Assembly: GCF_014647235.1 (NCBI RefSeq)
Contig: NZ_BMOU01000001.1
Span: 786,262-850,261 of the forward strand
Direction: 5' to 3'
Source: Haloarcula pellucida
GTDB taxonomy: Archaea > Halobacteriota > Halobacteria > Halobacteriales > Haloarculaceae
Length of the DNA stretch: 64,000 nucleotides
Shown: positions 42,411 through 51,070 of the stretch, in pieces
How positions within the stretch are numbered: position 1 is the stretch's first letter
Layout of the letters: each line of letters begins with the position of its first letter
Notes under the pieces: generated by a model
What the model was told of the DNA's origin: nothing
The model's database searches: none
Seen by the model: only the letters and a program-made list of their open reading frames with translations
Position numbers and translations under genes: made by a program

Positions 42411-44315
42411 CTACTCGTCGTCGTGCTCGGCCAGCCCCTGCGAGGGACCGCCGGAGAAGACGAACTCGTGTTCGGCCTCCGTCTCGAATCGATTCAGGAT
42501 GTCACCCAGTGGCTGGGCGTACCGCTTGAGTCGTTCCGCGCGGGAAGAGACCTCGTTGAGTTCCGCCGCCTGCTCTTCGGCGGCGCCCGCGACAGTCTCT
42601 GACTCGGACATCATGTCCTCGCTGGTGTCGGCGGCTTCCTGCAGCGTCGTCGCCGTGGTCCGGAACTCCGACAGCGAGTCGCCCATGTCGACCTCGGGGT
42701 TCTCGGCTTCTAACTGTTCGAGCGTCTCGACGAGGTGGTCGAGGTCCTCGGAGAGCGTCTGTAGCCGATCCTTCTGGTCGTAGGCGTCGTCGGATATCTT
42801 CTGGACGGACTCGGCGACCTGCTCGGACGCGTCGCGCACAGACTCGGCGCTCGTGAGCACGACGTCACCGGAGTCGGCCACGTCGTCGGCGAAACTCTTC
42901 AACTGGCCGACGGTCTTCTCGAGTTCGTTTATCATGCCGTTGAACTCGCTGGCGATGCGGTCCATGGACTCGTTCTCGCCGTCGGTCTCCATCCGCTCGG
43001 TCAGGTTTCCGGCGGCGGCCGCCTCCATCACGTCGGAGAACTCCGCTGCTTTCTCCTGGAGGTAGTTGTTGACCTCCATCGCCTCGGCGCGAGAGACCTC
43101 CGCCTCCTTCTGGGCGCGTTCGGCCTCGTCGATCTGCTGTTTGAGCGCGTCGCGCATGTCGCCGAACCCGTCGTAGAGTCGGCCGATGTTGTCGATGCGA
43201 CTCGTCGATATGTCGACGTCTAAGTTCCCCTGTCGCATCTGATCGGTCTTGCGGGTGAGTCGGTCGATGGATGTCGCCGTGTTGTACCCCAGTGCCGCGC
43301 CGACGCCACCGATGAGCAGGACCATCAGCGCGGTCCCGGCGAGCCCGTACAGTTGGACGTTCTCGACGAACCCGAATACGGCCGAGTAGGGTGCGTGGAC
43401 CAGCACGACCCAGTCGGTCCCCTCGATGGGGGAGTAGCCGACGGTGTACTTCTCGTCTAAGACGCTGTTTGCGGGCATGGTCGCGACGACGCCCGCCTCC
43501 CGGTTCCGACTCCGGAGGTCGTTTGCGTCACTGATGGGTTTCGTCGCCTCGCTACCGGACGCGTACGGTTGGAGGAGCGCGTCGCCAACGCCGCCGTCCG
43601 GCCCCTCGTCGAACATCACGACGTTCGAAGCGTTGACCACCTGCGTGAACCCGCCTGCGGACCGCTCGGAGCCCTGCAGAGACTCGGTGATACCTGCAAT
43701 CGAGTACTCGATGACGATGTATCGGTTCTGGCTCGCGTCGACGGGGCTCATGAAGCCGACGACGGGGCCGGCCTGTGTCTGGTAGACGCTGGAGTGGACG
43801 ACTTCACCCGCCCGGTTGAACTCCGTGTCAGTCGTCCAGCCGCGGTCGACCGCCGAGACGTTCGTTCCAGCGGACAGCGAAGTACTCGCGACGATGTTGG
43901 ACTCGACTACCTGCCGTTCGACTAGATGGACGTTCGCCACGTCGGCGGACAGGCCGGCCTTTCGGTTCCGGAGTTCCGCCCGTAGGTCCGCCGCGTCGTC
44001 GGACGTCCAGACGCTGCTGGAAGAGACGAACTGGACGGAGAGTCGGTTCCGCTCGAACCACTGCTCGATGATGTCGCCCTCCTGTGCGGCGACACCGCGG
44101 TACTCGCCGGTCACCTGATTTTCGGTGTAGGTCCGGACCTGGTCGGTAGCCAACAGTCCAATCGCACCGACGGACAGCGCCATCACGACCAGCACGATAC
44201 CGAACTTCAGCGCGAAGTTGCGCCGAATCACGTCCGGTACGATCGTCGCGAGGAGACCGCCGCTCGTGTCGTCTGTACCCGATACCCCTGCCGAATCTGT
44301 GTCTTGTCCACTCAT
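42411..44315 (-). CDS. Transducer-like (methyl-accepting) membrane protein lacking the chemoreceptor tip
   Basis: 634 residues. Cytoplasmic start of about 34 residues, membrane span at about 35-57, an extracellular sensor of about 260 residues (Cache-like, with SPIEGTDWVVLVHAPYS before the second span), second span at about 322-345. Then HAMP around 345-395, a second HAMP-like unit around 425-470 and a long helical region to about 612. The highly conserved receptor tip (the [10 protein letters not shown]-x-IEAARAG type region) that contacts CheA and CheW is absent, and the helices are much shorter than in haloarchaeal Htr proteins. It starts 2 bases after the stop of a binding-protein lipoprotein, as in known BasB-BasT pairs. 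Confidence 0.82.
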   Translation of the reverse strand: MSGQDTDSAGVSGTDDTSGGLLATIVPDVIRRNFALKFGIVLVVMALSVGAIGLLATDQVRTYTENQVTGEYRGVAAQEGDIIEQWFERNRLSVQFVSSSSVWTSDDAADLRAELRNRKAGLSADVANVHLVERQVVESNIVASTSLSAGTNVSAVDRGWTTDTEFNRAGEVVHSSVYQTQAGPVVGFMSPVDASQNRYIVIEYSIAGITESLQGSERSAGGFTQVVNASNVVMFDEGPDGGVGDALLQPYASGSEATKPISDANDLRSRNREAGVVATMPANSVLDEKYTVGYSPIEGTDWVVLVHAPYSAVFGFVENVQLYGLAGTALMVLLIGGVGAALGYNTATSIDRLTRKTDQMRQGNLDVDISTSRIDNIGRLYDGFGDMRDALKQQIDEAERAQKEAEVSRAEAMEVNNYLQEKAAEFSDVMEAAAAGNLTERMETDGENESMDRIASEFNGMINELEKTVGQLKSFADDVADSGDVVLTSAESVRDASEQVAESVQKISDDAYDQKDRLQTLSEDLDHLVETLEQLEAENPEVDMGDSLSEFRTTATTLQEAADTSEDMMSESETVAGAAEEQAAELNEVSSRAERLKRYAQPLGDILNRFETEAEHEFVFSGGPSQGLAEHDDE

Positions 44316-44317
44316 TG

Positions 44318-45673
44318 TCAGTTACCGCCCAGCGAGCAGTTCGCCGCTGGTCCTGTAGAACACGGGTAGGCCGCCTCCCGCGTGGTGTTTATCAGATCGT
44401 AGTACCGCCCGAAGTCCTGTTGGTCCCCTGGCCGTCCTCTGACGATGGGGACCGGACGCATCGACTGGTGGTCACACGCCCGCATCGTCTGTGCGCCGAT
44501 TCCGGCCCCGTACTCCCACCCTTCGAGAGCCGGGATGACCGCCTCGGGATCGAACGTTTCCGCCCGGGCCACCGCGTGGGCGTACTGGAGCGTTTGCGTG
44601 TACGCGACGTGGGCCGGACCCGACGGTATCGACGACGACGCCGACCCGGTTCCCCCTTCGTACTCGTTGCTGAACGCCGACCGGAACTGCTTCGACAGCG
44701 GCGTCTCGATCGACGGGTCCCAGGCGATAGTCCCGATGACGTCCTCTATAGCGCCCCCGGCCGTCTGTGCCACCGCGCGGGTATACAGCGGGATGACGAC
44801 GTTCTCGTCGGGGAACGACTCCCGAACCGTCCGTACGGCGTTGGCCGCGTCCAGCCCTCGGAGGTTGAGTATCAGGACGTCCTCGCTGGCGCTGTCGATG
44901 TCGTCGATGTACTGACCGAAATCACGCGTCCCGAGTTGCGCACTCAGACTGCCGACCGGTTGCCACCCGGCGTCGCTGAGGAACCGCTCCATCAGTTGGA
45001 TCTGGGCTTTCCCCCAGTCGTCGTCGGAGTACACCTGAAAGAACTCGACGTCTTTGCCGTACTCTTCGACGAGGACCGGTCGGAGCGCCTTCGCGGTCAT
45101 ATAGGAGTTGAACAACTCCCGAAACGTCCAGCGGTTACAGTCCGTACCGGTCAGTCTGTCGACGTGGGTCATCGTCGCCATATAGATGGTCTCCGTCTCG
45201 GCGGCCACCGCCTGATGTGCGAGTCCCGTATCGCTCGTCGCCCCCCCGGAGAGCATGATGGCGCCATCGTTTTCTATCATCGCTTTGGCCGAACGACGCG
45301 CCACTTCAGGGTCGCTTTCGGTGTCGCTTACCGCCGCTTCGACGGTCTTGTTCAGTAACCCGTCCCCGGAGAGCCGTGGGAAGTACCGGTTCGAAACCCA
45401 CCCGCCTCCTTCGTTGATGTGTTTGACGGCGAGGCGGTGGCCGCGGAGTTCCTCCTCGCCAGTCGTAGAGAACGGACCCGACCGTGCGACGTTGAACCCG
45501 AACGTGACCGTCTCTCCCGAAATTGGAAAATTTCCTACATTTTCTCCAGTCGGTGTGCCACCCCCGGAACCCCCACCACACCCGGCGAGGCCGGTGATTC
45601 CCGACACTCCCACTGTTCCGAGGAAGGAGCGCCGAGAGACCGACGACTCGTTTCTCACTTGCCTCCGATTCAT
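44318..45673 (-). CDS. Branched-chain-type solute-binding lipoprotein, partner of the transducer
   Basis: 451 residues from the ATG at 45673. Tat motif SRRSFLG at 13-19 and lipobox LAGC (Cys32). The mature part is a Leu/Ile/Val-receptor-type periplasmic-binding fold: VTFGFNVARSGPFSTTGEEELRG starts the domain, with AIMLSGGATSDTGLAHQAVAAE near 135 and QVYSDDDWGKAQ near 205. No permease or ATPase genes adjoin it. Instead the transducer gene follows after 2 bases. In Halobacterium such lipoproteins (BasB, CosB) hand a ligand-bound state to a membrane transducer, so a sensory role is more likely than transport. The ligand is unknown. Confidence 0.85.
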   Translation of the reverse strand: MNRRQVRNESSVSRRSFLGTVGVSGITGLAGCGGGSGGGTPTGENVGNFPISGETVTFGFNVARSGPFSTTGEEELRGHRLAVKHINEGGGWVSNRYFPRLSGDGLLNKTVEAAVSDTESDPEVARRSAKAMIENDGAIMLSGGATSDTGLAHQAVAAETETIYMATMTHVDRLTGTDCNRWTFRELFNSYMTAKALRPVLVEEYGKDVEFFQVYSDDDWGKAQIQLMERFLSDAGWQPVGSLSAQLGTRDFGQYIDDIDSASEDVLILNLRGLDAANAVRTVRESFPDENVVIPLYTRAVAQTAGGAIEDVIGTIAWDPSIETPLSKQFRSAFSNEYEGGTGSASSSIPSGPAHVAYTQTLQYAHAVARAETFDPEAVIPALEGWEYGAGIGAQTMRACDHQSMRPVPIVRGRPGDQQDFGRYYDLINTTREAAYPCSTGPAANCSLGGN

Positions 45674-45836
45674 AGCATGATGTGTAAAATATGGGTACAA
45701 AAATCTTTGGAGATTATCAATGTATATATATCAACTGGGGAGCAGTTGCACACGAACGGAACGGTCCGTCGACCGGCCCGTATGGACTGCGGACAACTCT
45801 CGTGGATTTATACCTACCGGGCGACGAGAGGGCCAT

Positions 45837-46796
45837 ATGACTGACCTGGTCACGTTCGGAGAAACGATGCTCCGGTTGTCACCGCCGGACGAGGAACGCC
45901 TAGAGACGGCAGACCAGTACAACGTCCGGGCCGCCGGCGCCGAATCGAACGTCGCCGTCGCCGCACAGCGTCTGGGACTCGACGCCGTCTGGACCTCGAA
46001 ACTCCCCGACTCTTCCGTGGGCCGACGAGTGGCCGGCGAACTCCGGACCCACGACGTCACCGTCGACGTGGTGTGGGACGACGCCGACGACGCCAGACAG
46101 GGTACCTACTACCTCGAACAGGGCCAGCCACCGCGCGGGAACGAGGTCATCTACGACCGCGCGGGTGCGAGCGTGACCTCGGCGTCGACGGCCGAACTCC
46201 CGACCGAGACCGTCGAGAGCGCGACCGGGTTCCACACGACCGGTATCACGCCGGCCCTCTCCGAGACGCTCGAAACGACGACGGCTGACCTGCTCGCTCG
46301 GGCACAGGAGGCCAACACCGTGACGAGTTTCGACCTCAACTACCGCTCGAAGCTCTGGGAGCCGGCCAAAGCGAAGGCGGTGCTGACGGACCTGTTCCCC
46401 GACGTCGACGTCCTCGTCGTCGCCCGTCGCGACGCGGAGACGGTGCTTGACCGGACCGGTGGCGCCGAGTCGGTCGCCCGCGGCCTGACAGACGACTACG
46501 GGTTCGACGTGACTATCGTCACCCGTGGGGCCGAGGGTGCGCTCGCGCTCGCCGGCGGCGAGGTGTACGAACAACCGACCTACGAGGCCTCCAGTGCACA
46601 CCCGGTCGGGACCGGCGACTCCTTCGTCGGCGGCTTCCTCTCGCGGTACCTCGTCGGCGAGTCCGTCGCCGACGGGCTGGCGTGGGGTGCGGCTACCGCC
46701 GCTCTCAAGCGGTCTGTCCCCGGCGACATCGCCGTCGTCTCCCCGCACGAAGTCCGCGAAGTCATCGCCGGCGACACCGAGGCAATCACGCGCTGA
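45837..46796 (+). CDS. kdgK: 2-keto-3-deoxygluconate kinase (PfkB family)
   Basis: 319 residues from the ATG at 45837; GGATTTATAC at 45804-45813 gives a leaderless promoter. PfkB fold: TFGETMLRLSPPD at the N-terminus, AGAESNVAVAAQRLG (around 33-47), FDLNYRSKLWEP (around 163-174, the KDG-kinase-like loop) and GTGDSFVGGFLSRY (around 260) with catalytic Asp. It phosphorylates KDG to KDPG in the semi-phosphorylative Entner-Doudoroff pathway of haloarchaea. It lies ahead of pyruvate kinase and glucokinase and could also receive KDG from the uronate genes. Confidence 0.88.
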   Translation: MTDLVTFGETMLRLSPPDEERLETADQYNVRAAGAESNVAVAAQRLGLDAVWTSKLPDSSVGRRVAGELRTHDVTVDVVWDDADDARQGTYYLEQGQPPRGNEVIYDRAGASVTSASTAELPTETVESATGFHTTGITPALSETLETTTADLLARAQEANTVTSFDLNYRSKLWEPAKAKAVLTDLFPDVDVLVVARRDAETVLDRTGGAESVARGLTDDYGFDVTIVTRGAEGALALAGGEVYEQPTYEASSAHPVGTGDSFVGGFLSRYLVGESVADGLAWGAATAALKRSVPGDIAVVSPHEVREVIAGDTEAITR

Positions 46797-46866
46797 AGTC
46801 GCGTGAGGGCGGCGATACTGGCGTCGTCCGGCAAGCTTCTTATCCCCTGGCTCGGTACGGACGAAT

Positions 46867-46923
46867 ATGATTCATCGAACGGTGCGTTCACGAGAGCTGT
46901 CGGGAGTATCGACCGATGCGTAG
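46867..46923 (+). CDS. Possible 18-residue leader peptide overlapping the pyruvate kinase start
   Basis: ATG at 46867 gives [18 protein letters not shown] and stops at TAG 46921-46923, 8 bases inside pyk. A CTTCTTATCC stretch about 46836-46845 is at the distance expected for initiation at this ATG. The pyk start (46916) has a GGGAG ribosome-binding-like element at about 46902-46906. The arrangement suggests reading of the short frame on a leaderless mRNA followed by coupled translation of pyk. It could be chance. Confidence 0.35.
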   Translation: MIHRTVRSRELSGVSTDA

Positions 46924-48679
46924 CGCGAAAATCGTCTGTACGCTCGGCCCGGCCAGCGAGTCCGTCGACCAGATAGCGTCGCTCGCGGAGGCGGGGATGT
47001 CCGTCGCCCGACTCAACGCCAGTCACGGGTCGCCGGAACACCGGCGTACGATGATAGAACGCATCCGGGAAGTCGACGACATAGTCGACTCACCGGTCGC
47101 CTCCATGCTCGACATGCCCGGTCCGGAAGTCCGGACCGCGCCGATCCGTGAGCCTATCGACCTCGTCGAGGGGTCGACCATCCGCTTCGTGGTGGGCGAA
47201 GAAGCGACCCCCGAGGAGGTCGGCCTCTCTCAGTCCATCACCAGCGTCGAACCGGGCGACCGCGTGCTCTTAGACGACGGCCGCATCGAGACCACGGTGG
47301 ACCGAATCGAGGACGACGTGGTGTACGCGGACGTCGAGAACGGCGGCGAACTCGGCGCTCGCAAGGGCGTCAACGTCCCCGGCGTCGAGCTGGGCCTGCC
47401 CACGATCACCGAGAACGACAAGCAGGAACTCGACGTCGCCGCGGAGATGGAACCGGACTTCGTCGCCGCCTCGTTCGTCCGCGACGGCGAGGCCATCTAC
47501 GAGATCAACCAGGCGCTCGAAGACCGCGGCGTCGACATCCCCATCATCGCGAAGATCGAGCGCGCGGGGGCTGTCGAGAACTTAGAGTCCATCATCGACG
47601 CCGCCTACGGGATCATGGTGGCCCGCGGTGACCTCGGCGTCGAGTGTCCGCTCGAAGATGTCCCGATCATCCAAAAGCGCATCATCCGGAAGTGCCACCA
47701 GGAGGGCGTCCCGGTCATCACCGCGACGGAGATGCTCGACTCGATGGTCCACTCCCGCCGGCCGACCCGCGCAGAAGCCTCGGACGTGGCAAACGCCGTC
47801 CTCGACGGCACCGACGCCGTGATGCTGTCGGGCGAGACGGCCATCGGCGATCACCCCATTCGGGTCGTCGAGACGATGGACCGCATCGTGCGAGACGTCG
47901 AGTCCAGCGAGGAGTACGCAGAGTCCCGCGAACAGCGTGTCCCCGCCGCGGGCAGCACCCGGACGGACGCGCTCGCGCGGTCGGCCCGGTACCTCGCCCG
48001 GGACATCGGCGCGTCGGCCGTCGTCGCCGCCTCCGAGTCCGGGTACACCGCACTGAAGGCCGCGAAGTACCGCCCCTCGATACCGATCGTGGCGTCGACG
48101 CCCAGCGAACGGGTCCGCCGCCGACTCGCGCTCTCGTGGGGCATCATCCCCATCACGACCCAGTACACCACCGACGGGGCCGATGCCATCATCCAGAACG
48201 CGGTCCAGTCCGCCCTCGATACGGAGGCCGCCGACGGCGGTGACACCGTCGTCGTCCTCTCTGGGATGATGACGGAACTCGACGGCATGAACACGGCCAA
48301 CATGCTGAAAGTTCACGTCGCCGCCGAAACGGTTGCGAACGGCAGGCCCGTCGTGGACGGACTGGTGACTGGGCCGGTGTACCACGTCGAGGACGGCGAC
48401 ATTACCGACGTGCCCGACGGTGCCATCGTCGCCGTCTCCGAGGGGTTCGACGGCGAGTTCACCGGCGATACCACCCGCCTCGGCGGCATCATCGACGCCC
48501 ACGAGGGCATCACGAGTTACGCCGCTATCATCGCTCGTGAACTCTCTATCCCGATGGTCTCGGACGCGAAGTTACCCGGCGACATGGAGGACGGGGCTGT
48601 CGTGACGCTCGACGCCGAACGCGGCGTCGTCTACGAGGAGGCTGTCGGCCGCGAACGACTCGACGACGACGCACGGTAA
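46916..48679 (+). CDS. pyk: Pyruvate kinase with C-terminal PEP-utiliser-like domain
   Basis: 587 residues. Catalytic barrel with [11 protein letters not shown] (around 33), [10 protein letters not shown] (around 66), catalytic K213 in IIAKIERAG, and [19 protein letters not shown] near 274. An allosteric domain covers about 350-470. The last 100 residues resemble the PEP-utilising enzyme mobile domain found fused to some pyruvate kinases. The usual TSHAA histidine is replaced: the protein reads [12 protein letters not shown] with Y535, so the domain is not a working phosphohistidine carrier. It converts PEP and ADP to pyruvate and ATP, the final step of the sugar routes. A short upstream frame may influence its translation. 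Confidence 0.92.
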   Translation: MRSAKIVCTLGPASESVDQIASLAEAGMSVARLNASHGSPEHRRTMIERIREVDDIVDSPVASMLDMPGPEVRTAPIREPIDLVEGSTIRFVVGEEATPEEVGLSQSITSVEPGDRVLLDDGRIETTVDRIEDDVVYADVENGGELGARKGVNVPGVELGLPTITENDKQELDVAAEMEPDFVAASFVRDGEAIYEINQALEDRGVDIPIIAKIERAGAVENLESIIDAAYGIMVARGDLGVECPLEDVPIIQKRIIRKCHQEGVPVITATEMLDSMVHSRRPTRAEASDVANAVLDGTDAVMLSGETAIGDHPIRVVETMDRIVRDVESSEEYAESREQRVPAAGSTRTDALARSARYLARDIGASAVVAASESGYTALKAAKYRPSIPIVASTPSERVRRRLALSWGIIPITTQYTTDGADAIIQNAVQSALDTEAADGGDTVVVLSGMMTELDGMNTANMLKVHVAAETVANGRPVVDGLVTGPVYHVEDGDITDVPDGAIVAVSEGFDGEFTGDTTRLGGIIDAHEGITSYAAIIARELSIPMVSDAKLPGDMEDGAVVTLDAERGVVYEEAVGRERLDDDAR

Positions 48680-48712
48680 CACGGACGTACTCGAATCTGT
48701 GTTATTAAGTAG
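48677..48712 (+). promoter_or_regulatory. Glucokinase promoter with inverted repeat
   Basis: TAACAC (48677-48682) and GTGTTA (48699-48704) form a perfect inverted repeat with 16 bases between. The right arm runs into TTATTAAGT, a TATA-like box about 27 nt before the ATG at 48737. The spacer contains ACGTAC, giving a loose resemblance to the palindromes at 9071 and 20906. It overlaps the pyk stop codon. It is a candidate operator for sugar control of glucokinase. Confidence 0.45.
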
Positions 48713-48736
48713 CGGAAGGGCGACCTTCCCACCAAC

Positions 48737-49708
48737 ATGGGCGTATACGCAGGGGTCGACCTCGGTGCGACACACATCCGTGCGGTCATCGGTGACGCGT
48801 CCGGAACGTCGATAGCGTCGTTCAAGCGCGAAACGCCGCGCGGTCCGAACGGCATCGCAGTCACCGAAGCAGTACTCGATGCGCTACGCGAGGCGTGTGC
48901 CGCCGCCGACGTGGAACCGACCGACGTGAAAGCGGCCGGCATCGGTTCGTTCGGCCCACTCGACCTCGCCGAGGGCGTCGTCGAAAACCCCGCGAACCTC
49001 CCCGACACCATCGACCGCATCCCGCTGACTGGTCCCGTCGAGAACCTGCTCGGCACGTCACAGGTGTACCTCCACAACGACGCCAACGCGGGCGTCATCG
49101 GCGAGCGCTACAACTCGGACCGGAACCCGGACGACATGGTGTATCTGACCATCTCCTCGGGTATCGGTGCGGGCGTCGCCGTCGACGGCAACATCCTCAG
49201 CGGGTGGGACGGCAACGCGGGCGAGGTCGGGCACCTGACCATCGATCCCCACGGGTTCATGACCTGTGGCTGTGGCCACGACGGCCACTGGGAAGCGTAC
49301 TGCTCGGGCGAGAACATCCCGCGCTATGCCACCCAACTCCACCGCGAGGACCCCGTCGAGACGGCACTTCCCATCGACACCGAGGGATTCGACGCGGCCG
49401 ACGTCTTCGAGTACGCCGGCGAGGACGACTTCGCCTCACACGTGTTAGACCAGATCTGTCACTGGAACGCTATCGGCGTCGCCAACATCGTCCACTCCTA
49501 CGCACCGCTGGTCATCTACGTCGGTGGCGCCGTCGCTATCAACAACCCCGAGCAGATTCTCGACCCGATTCGGGACCGACTCGACCAGATGGTCATGTCG
49601 AACATCCCCGACATCCAGTTGACGACGCTCGGCGACGACGTGGTCGTCCGCGGTGCCCTCGCGTCGGCGCTGACAGAAGGGACCGGCGACCCGGCCAGAG
49701 GCGTCTGA
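48737..49708 (+). CDS. glk: ROK-family glucokinase
   Basis: 323 residues. Actin-like fold: phosphate motif GVDLGATHIRAVI (6-18), catalytic Asp in LHNDANAGVIGE (around 115), NAGEVGHLTIDPHG (around 160) and the ROK zinc site CGCGHDGHWEAYCSG (around 180-194). Glucokinases of this type in archaea phosphorylate glucose with ATP. Haloarchaea degrade glucose mainly by the semi-phosphorylative ED route, so this enzyme may supply glucose 6-phosphate for biosynthesis or handle another hexose. It follows pyk by 57 bases with its own promoter. Confidence 0.88.
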   Translation: MGVYAGVDLGATHIRAVIGDASGTSIASFKRETPRGPNGIAVTEAVLDALREACAAADVEPTDVKAAGIGSFGPLDLAEGVVENPANLPDTIDRIPLTGPVENLLGTSQVYLHNDANAGVIGERYNSDRNPDDMVYLTISSGIGAGVAVDGNILSGWDGNAGEVGHLTIDPHGFMTCGCGHDGHWEAYCSGENIPRYATQLHREDPVETALPIDTEGFDAADVFEYAGEDDFASHVLDQICHWNAIGVANIVHSYAPLVIYVGGAVAINNPEQILDPIRDRLDQMVMSNIPDIQLTTLGDDVVVRGALASALTEGTGDPARGV

Positions 49709-49713
49709 GGTCG

Positions 49714-49718
49714 CGTTT
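49714..49718 (+). terminator. T-run after glucokinase
   Basis: Five T residues in GCGTTTTTCC lie a few bases after the glk stop codon, in the gap before the convergent ATPase gene. They fit an archaeal oligo-T terminator. Confidence 0.45.
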
Positions 49719-49767
49719 TTCCGGTCGATACCGCTGTAACCGCTTCGGACTGAGAAAACCGAGCGCC

Positions 49768-49843
49768 CCTCGCTACTGCTCTGCGGTTCGCTTCGCTCAC
49801 CGCGTCGCTTCGAAGGGCGCGCGTAGCGCGCCTCGCTACTGCT
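49768..49843. repeat. Short direct repeat at the 3' end of the Orc1/Cdc6-like gene
   Basis: CCTCGCTACTGCT occurs at 49768-49780 and again at 49831-49843; the second copy includes the stop codon of the minus-strand gene. The intervening DNA has the CGCTTCGCTCACCGCG-type filler often seen between haloarchaeal genes. A small tail duplication is the simplest explanation. Confidence 0.55.
49816..49832 (-). terminator. Hairpin just after the Orc1/Cdc6-like gene
   Basis: GGCGCGC-GTA-GCGCGCC forms a perfect 7-bp stem with a 3-nt loop immediately downstream of the stop codon at 49836. Further along the minus strand a CGGTTTTCTC tract could complete termination. Confidence 0.55.
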
Positions 49844-51011
49844 GCAGGTCGTAGAGCCGACGGAACACCGTCGGCGGGAACCGCGGGTCGACTCTGCTCG
49901 GCGGTCGTCCCTGCCCGCTCTGTGCCTCGGACTGGACGCGTTCGACGACGCCGGCCTCGGCCATCTCGTAGAGGAATCGCTTGACCGTCCCGGCCGAGAG
50001 GTCCACGGCGGGCGACCCACCGATGGCCTCCGTCGTCGCGGTGACCGAGGAGCGCTCCTCCGGACCGAGGTCGACCAGTTCGCGCAGGACAGCCTGTCGG
50101 TTCGGCGGCAGTGAGAGCACGACGCCCAGCGAGACACAGGGGTTCGGTATCTCCTCGAACGCCGCTTCGACGTCGGCCGGCGTCAACTGCGTCCGTCCGG
50201 CTTCGGTCGCCCGGTCGGTGGCGATAAACAGCGCCGCGAGTGCGTCGTGCGCATCGCCGTCGGCCCACTCGGCGATGTCGCGGGCCAGCCCGTGGTCCAG
50301 CGCTTGTTGTGCCAGCCCGACAGACGACCGCGTCATCAACACGTCGACCAGCATCTGGCGCTGGTAGTGGTCGACGTGAATCGATTCGGCGGTGTACTCC
50401 GTGAGCACCGTCTCGGTCGGGTTCAACCGACCGATTGCCATCCAACTGACGTTGCTCGGCAGGCCGGCGAAGAGGTCCACGAGGTCGCTCTCGCTGGTGC
50501 TTCGTGGCTCCCCGACGTGGTCGACGGTGACCACGACGCCGGTCCGGGTGCCGCCCAGTACCTCGTGCAGGCGCGACCGGAGCGTCTCCGTCCCGACGCC
50601 GTGTTCGGGCACCGACTCGTCGACGAGTGCATCGAGTACCGCGTGGTAGAACGCGAACTCGCTGGTGGTCTGGCGTGCGTCAACGTAGACGAACGCCGGG
50701 GAGGTCGGGGACTGGGCACGGGTGCTGGTGTGGATGACCGCCCGGTTCTCCGTGGGGAGACGTTCGAGGTGTGTAAAGAGCGCCGTCACGACCGCGGACT
50801 TCCCCGACCCCTTCGGACCGTAGACGTATGCGTTCGGCGGCAGTTTGCCGTCGAAAACGGGGTCGAGGTGGTCGAGCAGTCGCTCGAGGACGGGGCCACG
50901 GTCGGCCGGTTCCTCGATGTGGGTCACCGGAGACAGCGACTCGTAGTCTTGAACCAGCCGCGGCTCGTCGCCACGGCGCTGCCGACGCTTGATTCGCGCT
51001 TCGATATCCAT
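49836..51011 (-). CDS. Orc1/Cdc6-like AAA+ ATPase, divergent
   Basis: 391 residues. AAA+ module at about 30-260 with Walker A GPKGSGKS (65-72) and a Walker B strand VVVTVDHVGE (159-168). The normal DE pair reads DH (D164, H165), so ATP hydrolysis may be weak or absent. A sensor-2-like lid region and a C-terminal winged helix (about 300-391, VKRFLYEMAEAGVVERV) complete the Orc1/Cdc6 layout. No origin-recognition-box repeats were seen nearby, and the gene sits amid metabolic genes, so a replication-initiator role is doubtful. It may be a regulatory or accessory member of the large haloarchaeal Orc/Cdc6 set. Confidence 0.78.
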   Translation of the reverse strand: MDIEARIKRRQRRGDEPRLVQDYESLSPVTHIEEPADRGPVLERLLDHLDPVFDGKLPPNAYVYGPKGSGKSAVVTALFTHLERLPTENRAVIHTSTRAQSPTSPAFVYVDARQTTSEFAFYHAVLDALVDESVPEHGVGTETLRSRLHEVLGGTRTGVVVTVDHVGEPRSTSESDLVDLFAGLPSNVSWMAIGRLNPTETVLTEYTAESIHVDHYQRQMLVDVLMTRSSVGLAQQALDHGLARDIAEWADGDAHDALAALFIATDRATEAGRTQLTPADVEAAFEEIPNPCVSLGVVLSLPPNRQAVLRELVDLGPEERSSVTATTEAIGGSPAVDLSAGTVKRFLYEMAEAGVVERVQSEAQSGQGRPPSRVDPRFPPTVFRRLYDLQQ

Positions 51012-51070
51012 GCTTTAGTTCGGGTGTTCGGTATGTACCGCTCGTTCTGGGAAACAAAAAGGCGTGTGAC

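Noticed and set aside
51012-51070. Possible replication origin beside the Orc1/Cdc6-like gene
   Set aside because: The short gap has no repeated origin-recognition-box-like elements and no AT-rich unwinding stretch.
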